Origin: an uncultured Lachnospiraceae bacterium
GTDB taxonomy: Bacteria > Bacillota > Clostridia > Lachnospirales > Lachnospiraceae
Direction of reading: 5' to 3'
Assembly: GCA_958422845.1 (NCBI GenBank)
Contig: CATZPU010000107.1
Span: forward strand, 1 to 5,216
Length of the DNA stretch: 5,216 nucleotides
Positions 1-5,090 of the stretch are shown here, in pieces (the first letter of the stretch is position 1; each line of letters starts with the position of its first letter). Made by a program: the position numbers and the translations under genes. Under the pieces are notes generated by a model that saw nothing but the letters and a program-made list of their open reading frames with translations, made no database searches and was not told where the DNA came from.

Positions 1-1262
1 ATAATCGACATCATCGTAATCATCAAAAACGACATGATGATCTGCATCGCATACTGGATAAACGCCATCATATCTCCGACCTGAAGCGTACCGCCGTCGA
101 TCGCATGTGCTCCGCTGTAAATGATCAGTACAGACACCCCGTTCATAATCAGCATCATGATCGGCATCATGAACGTCATACAGCGATTGACAAACAGATT
201 CGTCTTCATCAGGCTTCTGTTCGCCTCCTCGAAACGCTCTTCCTCATGCTTCTCCGCACTGAACGCTCTCGTTACCATAATACCGCTCAAGATCTCCCTT
301 GTCACAAGGTTCACACGGTCGATCAGCGTCTGTAATTTCGTAAAGCGCGGCATCGCCACCTTAAACAGCACAGCGATCACAAGCATGATCAGCACGACGG
401 CAAGCCCGATGATCCAGCTCATAGAAACGTCTGATTTCAATACGCGAAGCACACCGCCAAGTCCGAGGATCGGTGAATACAGGATCAGGCGGAAGCCCAT
501 AGCAAGAAACATCTGGATCTGCTGAATATCATTCGTACTTCTTGTAATCAGCGAAGCGGTCGAAAAATGACTGAACTCCTCACTCGTAAAACCGATGACT
601 TTCCGATATACATCATTTCTCAGATCGTGCGCGACCGCAGCCGCCACACGCGCCGAGCAGAATGTAACTGCAACAGACGCAAGCATCGCTATCATTGCCA
701 GAAGAAGCATTGCTCCTCCTGTTTTCATCAGATAACGGATCTGCATTTCTCCCAGATCCACGCCGAGCGCTTCATACTCCTGCTTCACGAATTGAATCGC
801 GTACTGCGCAGTCATCGTATCCGGCATCTCGCGAAACTTCCCGATGATCGTATCTGTGACCTGCGCGCGCTGCTCGTCAGACATCATCGCCGCCGCTTCC
901 TCACTGTCTGCCTGCGACAGGACGCCAAGCACAAGCTCCGCTTCCTCAAGCGCCGCGCCAAGCGTTTCGCGCTCCTGCTCTGCTATTTTTTTCAAAATAT
1001 ACGCATCATCTTCCTGCGTATAATATTCTTCCACTAATTTCTGCGCATCCTCATCAAGAAACAGTTTCAGATTCTCTGCTGTCTCTGCGCTCATCTTCTC
1101 CGGCACGCCGTCCTCGATGCCGCTTTGCTGGATTCCTTCGTTTACGATCCGCGATGTGTAATCGGGGAGTTCCAGATCACAATACGCCTGAAGAAACAAA
1201 AGGCCGACGATCAAAGCCACAAGACCTGCCGAACTTTTCAGATACTTTGCCAGTTTTGTCAT
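1..1262 (-). CDS. ABC exporter, permease domain (5' part, ATP-binding domain beyond the window)
   Basis: This is the first 420 residues of a type IV (MsbA-like) ABC exporter half-transporter, cut by the left edge. TM1 is at about residues 12-28 and TM2 at about 183-203. Between them lies an unusually long, acidic, probably extracellular segment (about 32-178). The intracellular loop carries the exporter-type pattern LITRSTNDIQQIQ (238-250), and the second coupling region has TREILSGIMVTRAF (321-334). Further membrane segments lie at about 255-272, 283-302, 363-383 and 395-415. The nucleotide-binding domain (Walker A, signature, Walker B) would lie outside the window. The start is the ATG at 1262, preceded by AGGAGGAG with good spacing. 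The gene follows marR after only 12 bp, so the two are almost certainly co-transcribed. Such MarR-linked exporters often work as heterodimers with a second ABC gene just downstream, but that gene is not visible here. The substrate is unknown; drug, peptide or lipid export is inference. Confidence 0.93.
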   Translation of the reverse strand, partial: MTKLAKYLKSSAGLVALIVGLLFLQAYCDLELPDYTSRIVNEGIQQSGIEDGVPEKMSAETAENLKLFLDEDAQKLVEEYYTQEDDAYILKKIAEQERETLGAALEEAELVLGVLSQADSEEAAAMMSDEQRAQVTDTIIGKFREMPDTMTAQYAIQFVKQEYEALGVDLGEMQIRYLMKTGGAMLLLAMIAMLASVAVTFCSARVAAAVAHDLRNDVYRKVIGFTSEEFSHFSTASLITRSTNDIQQIQMFLAMGFRLILYSPILGLGGVLRVLKSDVSMSWIIGLAVVLIMLVIAVLFKVAMPRFTKLQTLIDRVNLVTREILSGIMVTRAFSAEKHEEERFEEANRSLMKTNLFVNRCMTFMMPIMMLIMNGVSVLIIYSGAHAIDGGTLQVGDMMAFIQYAMQIIMSFLMITMMSI

Positions 1263-1274
1263 AATCTCCTCCTG

Positions 1275-1724
1275 CTACTCTCTTTTCTCCTGTCTCATAT
1301 TTTCCGTCATTCGCTTCAGAAATTCACGCAGAAGCTGCTGCTCCTCTCCGGAAAAACCTTTCGTCAGTATCCGCTCATTCTCATGAAAGAGCTCGTCGAG
1401 TTCTCTCTGGATATTTTTCCCTTTTTCCGTCAGATATATCCTGCTGATCCTTTGGTCGGAAGCGTCCGCCTTCTTATATACAAGCCCTGCCTTCTCAAGC
1501 CGCTGTACCGTGACAGTAACAGTAGGAGGTTTGATATGGATCGTATCTGCAAGCGCCCGCAGGCTGATTCCCTCCTGTCTGGAGATATTGATCAGCACCG
1601 GAAGCTGTCCCGGATGAATTTCCAGCTCCTTAAATTTGTTAAAGTTCATTGACGAATAATTATGTATCAGCCGCACGACGCTGGCAGTAATACTGTCGTT
1701 TCCGTCGTCCATCATACATTGCAT
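1275..1724 (-). CDS. MarR-family transcriptional regulator
   Basis: The product is 149 residues, the usual length for a MarR-type dimeric repressor. The winged helix-turn-helix spans about residues 36-102: HPGQLPVLINIS (37-48) is the typical entry helix, ISLRALADTIHIKPPTVTVT (53-72) contains the recognition helix, and the wing holds DQRISRIYLTEKG (90-102), the family's D-x-R plus LTxKG pattern. Terminal helices (about 5-30 and 105-145) would form the dimer interface. The start is the first ATG, with GAGGTGG about 5 nt upstream; the later ATGs at codons 4 and 5 lie too far from that site. The gene is first in the unit and the exporter follows after 12 bp. The palindromic repeats just upstream suggest that it represses itself and the exporter until a ligand releases it. 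The ligand cannot be predicted. Family assignment is firm; the regulatory target is inferred from context. Confidence 0.95.
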   Translation of the reverse strand: MQCMMDDGNDSITASVVRLIHNYSSMNFNKFKELEIHPGQLPVLINISRQEGISLRALADTIHIKPPTVTVTVQRLEKAGLVYKKADASDQRISRIYLTEKGKNIQRELDELFHENERILTKGFSGEEQQLLREFLKRMTENMRQEKRE

Positions 1725-1748
1725 CGTCCCACCTCGCCTTCTTTATAA

Positions 1749-1774
1749 TTAGTTGACTAATAGTTAGTTGACTA
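1749..1774. promoter_or_regulatory. Tandem palindromic operator, probably for the MarR repressor
   Basis: TTAGTTGACTAA (1749-1760) is an inverted repeat of TTAGT and ACTAA around a 2-bp centre. The 11-bp sequence TTAGTTGACTA recurs exactly at 1764-1774, so half-sites alternate across 26 bp at a 15-bp period. The site lies between the predicted -10 and the marR ribosome binding site, where a bound dimer would block transcription. AT-rich palindromes of this size are typical targets of MarR dimers. Binding is inferred from position and symmetry. Confidence 0.65.
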
Positions 1775-1779
1775 GGTGT

Positions 1780-1807
1780 ATTATAAACTTTTTCACAAAA
1801 ATTACAA
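1780..1807 (-). promoter_or_regulatory. Promoter of the marR-exporter unit
   Basis: Read on the minus strand, a perfect TATAAT -10 (1780-1785) is preceded after 16 bp by TTGTAA (1802-1807), a 4/6 match to the -35 consensus. Transcription would start near 1773, inside the operator repeats, leaving a leader of about 50 nt before the marR ATG. The -10 is clear; the -35 is weaker. Confidence 0.6.
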
Positions 1808-1829
1808 GCTGTTTTTGTGCACTTTATAA

Positions 1830-1945
1830 AAATTTAAGTAACAGTTCAGCCATGCGGCAAAAAAATGCGGATACTGTGAGAGAGCTTGCGCTCAGAACAG
1901 TATCCGTATTTTTTGACATATGGCTGAACTATCTGTTACAAATTT
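1830..1945. repeat. Large nested imperfect inverted repeat at the 3' end of the phosphate transporter gene
   Basis: The outer arms pair GTTCAGCCAT (1844-1853) with ATGGCTGAAC (1920-1929) perfectly. They continue, after a 4-nt bulge, with GTAACA (1838-1843) against TGTTAC (1934-1939), and then AAATTT (1830-1835) against AAATTT (1940-1945). The inner arms are the terminator hairpin listed separately. The whole structure spans about 116 bp and its outermost arm overlaps the transporter's TAA stop codon (1944-1946). It is much longer than needed for termination. Confidence 0.75.
1859..1914 (-). terminator. Rho-independent terminator of the phosphate transporter gene (structurally bidirectional)
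   Basis: The stem pairs ATGCGGATACTGT (1865-1877) with ACAGTATCCGTAT (1897-1909). There is one non-Watson-Crick position (1867/1907), which is G-U on the plus-strand RNA and A-C on the minus-strand RNA. An apical mini-stem GAGC/GCTC (1882-1885, 1890-1893) caps it. A run of A precedes the stem (1859-1865) and a run of T follows it (1909-1914), so either strand would give a hairpin plus U-tract. Only minus-strand transcription, from the transporter, is seen reaching it here. Confidence 0.85.
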
Positions 1946-3587
1946 AATTCCGTAAATACATTTTCAGCACTTCATCCGCAATATTTAAAGAATGATCTCC
2001 GATACGCTCAAAGTCCGTCAGCATTTCCGAAAATAAAACGCTTCCTTCATCCGAACATGTCCCTGTCTGAAGCCTTGCATACATATTGTTGCGGAACTGC
2101 TCTGTCATATCGTCCATTTGCTGTTCGATACACGCTACCGTACTGTGCCATTCTTTATAGTCTCTCGGCTTTTCCTGTAACAGCGCAAAAAGTCTCTGAC
2201 ACGTTTCCTGCATCTCTGCCAGTTCCTTTCCCGCATCCTTTGAAAAAGTGATATGCTTTTCTGTAAGCATTTTTAAATATCCTGCAATATTCGTCGCATG
2301 GTCGCTGATCCTCTCAATATTTCCTGTAATCGTAAATAAAGAGTTGAAGACCCTGCTTCCTGACGTTGTTGTCTCAAACGATACCGCAGAAGTAATATAT
2401 CTGGAAATTTCTTTGTTCAGAAAATCCACATATTCTTCTCTTTCAAGCACACCTGCGAGCATATCTTTGCTTCTTTTTTCAATCGTATCAAATGCTTCCT
2501 GTACATTTTTTCCCGCCATGTCCATCATGCGGAACAGCTCTTTTCTAATTCCTTCCACGCAGACCATAGCCGCGCCAAGCTTCTCTGTACGCATATGCTT
2601 CAGATCAAGCAGATACTGCACATGCATTCCTTCTTCCGGCTGCCCTCCTTTTGGCTCTTTCAGAAGTACCATTGCAATCTTTCCAAGCCATGTGCCGACA
2701 GGAAGCAGAAGAAGCGTCGTAACAACATTGAACATCGTATGCAGATTGGCGATCTGTGCAGGCGCATTTCCGACCGTCCAGCTCTCTACCAGCGGTATGA
2801 TCGGCGTAGCGAGACACAGGATCGTAAAAACGACCGTACCAAAAACATTGAACATAATGTGGATCAGCGTCGTTCTTCTTGCATTTACATTTGTTCCGAT
2901 AGAAGCCAGAAGAGCCGTAATACACGTACCGATATTCTGCCCGAACAATACGAACGCCGCGCTTCCAAGACCGATCGCGCCGCTGTCTGCCAGTGTCTGC
3001 AATATTCCAACAGAAGCAGATGAGGACTGGATCAGCGCGGTAAATACCGTTCCGGCGGCAATACCGAGCAGCGGATTTTCAAAATTTGTCAGGATACTTA
3101 CAAAATCCTCCGAAGCAGCCAGAGGCTTCATCGCTTCACCCATCATATCCATACCTATAAAAAGGATACCGAGTCCTGCCATGATCTCTCCCGTATGCTT
3201 CAGCTTCTCATTTTTTAAAAATACGATAGCAGCTACTCCCAGAAATGCCATCAGCGGCGCGATCGCTCCGACGTCCAGTGCGATCAGCTGTCCTGTGATC
3301 GTCGTACCGATATTGGCTCCCATAATGATCCAGATCGCCTGATTCAGCGTCATCATTCCCGAATTTACGAATCCTACCACCATGACCGTAGTAGCCGAAG
3401 AGGACTGAATGATAGCTGTGATCAGCGCGCCTGCCAATACGCCGGTAAATCTGTTTGCAGTCAGCCTCTCCAGAATGCCTTTCATTCTGCTTCCGGCTGC
3501 CGATTCCAGTCCGGCGCTCATCATCTGCATGCCGTATAAAAACAGCGCCAGTCCTCCAAGTAATCCCATCGCATATGTAAAATTCAT
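1944..3587 (-). CDS. Na+/phosphate cotransporter, NptA/PNaS family, with C-terminal PhoU-like domain
   Basis: This 547-residue inner-membrane protein imports inorganic phosphate with sodium. The N-terminal half has the two inverted PNaS repeats with the hallmark QSSS motifs: QSSSATT (61-67) followed by GANIGTT (90-96), and QSSSASV (187-193) followed by GQNIGT (216-221). These form the substrate and sodium site in the family. Hydrophobic segments run to about residue 308. The C-terminal part (about 330-547) is a PhoU-like helical domain with two metal-binding-type repeats, ERISDHATNIA (425-435) and FERIGDHSLNIA (526-537). This suggests sensing or control of transport by phosphate status. Length and domain order match the complete bacterial family, with no sign of damage. 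The start is the ATG with AGGA 9 nt upstream. It lies downstream of the 49-residue membrane protein gene on the same strand, separated by a repeat-rich gap without a terminator, so co-transcription is likely. I see no Pho box. Confidence 0.96.
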   Translation of the reverse strand: MNFTYAMGLLGGLALFLYGMQMMSAGLESAAGSRMKGILERLTANRFTGVLAGALITAIIQSSSATTVMVVGFVNSGMMTLNQAIWIIMGANIGTTITGQLIALDVGAIAPLMAFLGVAAIVFLKNEKLKHTGEIMAGLGILFIGMDMMGEAMKPLAASEDFVSILTNFENPLLGIAAGTVFTALIQSSSASVGILQTLADSGAIGLGSAAFVLFGQNIGTCITALLASIGTNVNARRTTLIHIMFNVFGTVVFTILCLATPIIPLVESWTVGNAPAQIANLHTMFNVVTTLLLLPVGTWLGKIAMVLLKEPKGGQPEEGMHVQYLLDLKHMRTEKLGAAMVCVEGIRKELFRMMDMAGKNVQEAFDTIEKRSKDMLAGVLEREEYVDFLNKEISRYITSAVSFETTTSGSRVFNSLFTITGNIERISDHATNIAGYLKMLTEKHITFSKDAGKELAEMQETCQRLFALLQEKPRDYKEWHSTVACIEQQMDDMTEQFRNNMYARLQTGTCSDEGSVLFSEMLTDFERIGDHSLNIADEVLKMYLRN

Positions 3588-3601
3588 AATATATATTCCT
3601 C

Positions 3602-3790
3602 ACTTTTTCTGCTTTTGCGTCCGCTATTTTTCTCCTGCTTTCTGCTCTCGCATCCGTCTTTTCTGCTTCTGCTTTCTGCTTTCGCGTCTGCCTTTTCTGC
3701 TTCTGCTTTCTGCTCTCGCGTCCGCCTTTTTTCCTCTGCTTTCGCTTTTCGCATCCGCTATTTTCGTCTGTCTTTTGCGTTCGCGCTTCT
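3602..3790. repeat. Imperfect 33-34 bp tandem repeat (about five to six copies)
   Basis: Equivalent points of the unit (the CGCRTCYGY core on the plus strand) fall at about 3616, 3649, 3683, 3717 and 3750, with a shortened copy near 3776. Copies 3659-3692 and 3693-3726 are identical at 32 of 34 positions; the others are more diverged. The plus strand is almost free of A, so minus-strand RNA is almost free of U. A partial, related copy lies in the 3' end of the upstream 49-residue gene (about 3840-3856). The repeat fills the gap between that gene and the phosphate transporter. Units adjoin directly with no unique spacers. No open frame with a plausible start and ribosome binding site runs through it on the minus strand, and TAG codons occur at both ends. 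Confidence 0.85.
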
Positions 3791-3794
3791 TACA

Positions 3795-3944
3795 TCAGTT
3801 TTTTTCTTTGCCCTCGGTCCTCTCATCCGTGCTGCTCTCTTTCGCGTCCCTTTTTAAAGAGCCTCCGTTGTCAAACCACCATCCCCAGACTCCGACTCCC
3901 AGTGCGACAGCACATATTATTCCTACAAAAATATTCTCTACCAT
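3795..3944 (-). CDS. Small single-pass membrane protein, 49 residues, unknown function
   Basis: This short gene encodes a 49-residue protein with a hydrophobic helix at about residues 4-24 (ending VGVWGWWF) and a charged, Lys/Glu-rich tail (31-49, ending GKEKN). That pattern fits one membrane span, probably with the tail in the cytoplasm. The start is strongly supported: AGGAGG lies 5 nt upstream of the ATG. The stop is TGA. A single cysteine (Cys11) sits in the helix; there is no Cys-rich tail as in the small proteins linked to FeoB. I do not recognise the family. It is followed on the same strand by the repeat region and then the Na+/phosphate cotransporter, with no terminator between, so it may be a small partner or regulator of that transporter. 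That role is inference from position only. The coding evidence is the ribosome binding site plus a sensible membrane protein pattern. Confidence 0.75.
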   Translation of the reverse strand: MVENIFVGIICAVALGVGVWGWWFDNGGSLKRDAKESSTDERTEGKEKN

Positions 3945-3960
3945 AATATCCTCCTATTAT

Positions 3961-4000
3961 GAGCATACAGAAATAAGCATACCTCTCTTTCCGTATGCTC
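3961..4000 (-). promoter_or_regulatory. Leader hairpin next to the ribosome binding site of the small membrane protein
   Basis: On the minus-strand RNA, the 13 nt at 4000-3988 (GAGCATACGGAAA) pair continuously with the 13 nt at 3973-3961 (TTTCTGTATGCTC), counting one G-U pair. The loop is 14 nt. The loop itself contains GTATGC (3982-3977), which could compete for the same GCATAC arm, so two mutually exclusive folds are possible. The hairpin ends 5 nt before the AGGAGG sequence (3950-3955). It could tune translation or protect the mRNA end. No known riboswitch class is recognised. Confidence 0.5.
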
Positions 4001-4029
4001 TAATTCTCTTATTTTTTTGTCCATACTTC

Positions 4030-4060
4030 TGCCGTACTCTTCCTGTTTTTTTATACGGCA
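4030..4060 (-). promoter_or_regulatory. Second hairpin in the same leader
   Basis: TGCCGTA and TACGGCA form a perfect 7-bp stem (4030-4036 with 4054-4060) around a 17-nt loop. On the minus-strand RNA the loop holds an A-run and a purine-rich AGGAAGAG. It lies between the exported-protein gene and the 49-residue gene. There is no U-tract directly after it, so it is a poor terminator. Its role is unknown. Confidence 0.35.
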
Positions 4061-4111
4061 AAATGACCTGCATCAGTTCAGGCCCTATTGTGTAATAATT
4101 GGGAATTTTGA

Positions 4112-4519
4112 TCAGATTCGTTTTTTTCCATCAGATTTGTGTATATAATCCGTGACAAGTCCGTACGGATATTTCGATACGGAAACTGCGTTCTCCAAGC
4201 CCGTGCGGAAAACCCCATGTCTTAGAGCAAAGAATTTCTGGCACAAAAATCCGGAGGATAGTCCTATCCCCCTTCTCTGATTTACATGGCGCAAAGCTGC
4301 CGCTCTAAGCTCTGTACTCCTGCGGACACCAAGCATTTCCGCAGTACAGCATTCCACTCCGGTAAGCACAGCGCGGGAAGCTTCTATACAAGACGTCTTT
4401 GTATTCTCAGGCGCGCGCATAAATGCAGCGTCCGCTCTCACAGCGTCCCCGCAGATTCCTGAAATCATCATAATAAGCGCAAGCAAAAGCCCTGCGAATC
4501 TATGGAATTTTGTACGCAC
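4112..4519 (-). CDS. Exported protein of unknown function, 135 residues
   Basis: The product has a clear signal peptide: basic N-terminus (R2, K4, H6, R7), hydrophobic core at about residues 9-22 (GLLLALIMMIS), and a likely signal peptidase I site after A-D-A (29-31), leaving a mature protein of about 104 residues. The mature part has four cysteines (44, 57, 58, 93), is Arg-rich in the middle, and ends in YIHKSDGKKRI. There is no lipobox, since the cysteine at 23 is preceded by SGI. I recognise no domain. The start is GTG at 4519, because GGGGG with AAG upstream lies 7 nt before it. A longer frame opens at an ATG at 4612, but that codon lies between the predicted -10 and the transcription start, so it could not be translated from this promoter. 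The gene is divergent from the SRP RNA gene. It may be a lineage-specific secreted protein; function is not assignable. Confidence 0.75.
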   Translation of the reverse strand: MRTKFHRFAGLLLALIMMISGICGDAVRADAAFMRAPENTKTSCIEASRAVLTGVECCTAEMLGVRRSTELRAAALRHVNQRRGIGLSSGFLCQKFFALRHGVFRTGLENAVSVSKYPYGLVTDYIHKSDGKKRI

Positions 4520-4589
4520 ACCGCTTCCCCCTTCCTGTTCTTTGTTTCTGTACCGATCCAATGCCGGAATTGGATAGACAGTATCAATA

Positions 4590-4605
4590 TGCGTATAAAA
4601 ACGCA
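4590..4605 (-). promoter_or_regulatory. Small hairpin at the 5' end of the exported-protein leader
   Basis: TGCGT (4590-4594) and ACGCA (4601-4605) form a 5-bp stem with a 6-nt loop only a few bases after the predicted transcription start (about 4608). A stem at the extreme 5' end can stabilise an mRNA. It could also be chance, because it is short. Confidence 0.3.
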
Positions 4606-4614
4606 ATCGCATTA

Positions 4615-4643
4615 AACATAATATGTTCTGGTCGTTGCGTCAA
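4615..4643 (-). promoter_or_regulatory. Sigma-A promoter of the exported-protein gene
   Basis: On the minus strand, TTGACG (4638-4643, 5/6) and TATGTT (4615-4620, 4/6) are separated by exactly 17 bp. Transcription would begin near 4608, giving a leader of about 90 nt before the GTG start. It is back to back with the SRP RNA promoter, with 40 bp between the two -35 boxes. Confidence 0.7.
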
Positions 4644-4683
4644 GTGTTTTTTGCCTGATAATTTGAAATAGCAGTTGAAAGTG

Positions 4684-4712
4684 TTGACAACAGCCGAAAA
4701 AAACTGTATAGT
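4684..4712 (+). promoter_or_regulatory. Strong sigma-A promoter of the SRP RNA gene
   Basis: A perfect TTGACA (4684-4689) and TATAGT (4707-4712, 5/6) are separated by 17 bp. The start of transcription is predicted at about 4717-4719, immediately before the first paired bases of the SRP RNA. This is the strongest promoter in the window, as expected for an abundant stable RNA. Confidence 0.9.
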
Positions 4713-4718
4713 TAGGGA

Positions 4719-4988
4719 GTCCGTGCAGCTGGGGAGTTAGCGGTGCCCTGTACCTGCAATCCGCTACAGCAGGAGTGATGCCGAACCGAGGGCGTTTTGT
4801 TGTAAAGCTGCCCCTGATAAGTGATGTTGACGTTTGGGTCTTGCGCAACAGAAATCCGTGAACCGTGTCAGGTCGGGAACGGAGCAGCACTAAGCGGAAC
4901 CTTCTGTGTGCCGCGAGGCAGCCTGAATCGAGTTAACTGTCAGGGTAACGTTTGTGGCAGGCGTTCAAAGGGAGGCGCACGGATTTTT
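4719..4988 (+). ncRNA. ffs: Signal recognition particle RNA, large Gram-positive type (4.5S/scRNA homologue with Alu domain)
   Basis: This RNA scaffolds the signal recognition particle: it binds the Ffh protein and helps FtsY-dependent delivery of nascent membrane and secreted proteins to the translocon. The S-domain hallmark is at 4869-4887 (CAGGTCGGGAACGGAGCAG), with a GGAA tetraloop at 4876-4879 closed by G-C and the conserved asymmetric Ffh-binding loop around it. The flanking helix pairs ACAGAA (4848-4853) with TTCTGT (4902-4907). The Alu domain is at the 5' end: TAGCGG (4738-4743) pairs with CCGCTA (4761-4766) around the typical GTGCCCTGTACCTGCAAT stretch, as in Bacillus and Clostridium. 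The ends pair TCCGTGC (4720-4726) with GCACGGA (4977-4983). The length of about 270 nt matches the large type rather than the 114-nt E. coli form. The exact 5' end is uncertain by 2-3 nt. The tadA gene follows on the same strand. Confidence 0.96.
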
Positions 4989-4993
4989 ATTTT
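4977..4993 (+). terminator. Terminator of the SRP RNA
   Basis: The closing arm of the RNA's terminal helix (GCACGGA, 4977-4983) is followed directly by TTTTTATTTT (4984-4993). The paired ends of the RNA or the short local GCG/CGC stem (4961-4963, 4976-4978) would supply the hairpin. Mature 3' end formation near 4988 is likely, possibly after trimming. Confidence 0.65.
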
Positions 4994-5027
4994 GTCAGAA
5001 ACACACAGCGGCATATTTGCGAATCTC

Positions 5028-5055
5028 TTAACTTGCGCGCAATGTGCTTTACAAT
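5028..5055 (+). promoter_or_regulatory. Possible promoter of tadA
   Basis: TACAAT (5050-5055, 5/6) has TTAACT (5028-5033, 4/6) 16 bp upstream. It lies between the SRP RNA terminator and tadA and would give a leader of about 30 nt. Read-through from the SRP RNA promoter is the alternative source of tadA transcripts. Confidence 0.45.
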
Positions 5056-5090
5056 AGATCGATTTCAGTCTTTACAGGGAGCGAGGTCAC

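Noticed and set aside
105..1652. Plus-strand open frames across the ABC exporter and marR
   Set aside because: They are shadows of the minus-strand genes; their His/Arg/Ser-rich translations resemble no protein and they lack start signals.
2248..3342. Long open frame of 364 codons on the plus strand
   Set aside because: It is antisense to the phosphate transporter gene, its translation is Ser/Ile/Pro-rich with no recognisable domain, and the minus-strand frame has clear PNaS and PhoU motifs.
3602..3790. CRISPR array
   Set aside because: The 33-34 bp units adjoin directly without unique spacers and diverge between copies; no cas gene is nearby.
3409..4095. Plus-strand open frames through the repeat region with Phe/Ser/Leu-rich translation
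   Set aside because: They arise because the plus strand there is almost free of A, so stop codons are rare. The translation is low complexity and no ribosome binding site is present.
4112..4519. Lipoprotein reading of the exported protein
   Set aside because: The cysteine after the hydrophobic core is preceded by S-G-I, which does not fit a lipobox, whereas a good A-D-A signal peptidase I site follows.
4520..4612. Extended N-terminus of the exported protein from the ATG at 4612
   Set aside because: That ATG falls between the -10 box and the predicted transcription start and has no ribosome binding site. The GTG at 4519 has one and places the signal peptide at the N-terminus.
4612..4890. Minus-strand open frame of 92 codons
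   Set aside because: It is antisense to the SRP RNA and its promoter, with no recognisable protein pattern.
4821..5057. Plus-strand open frame of 78 codons
   Set aside because: It lies across the SRP RNA, whose conserved structure fully explains the sequence.
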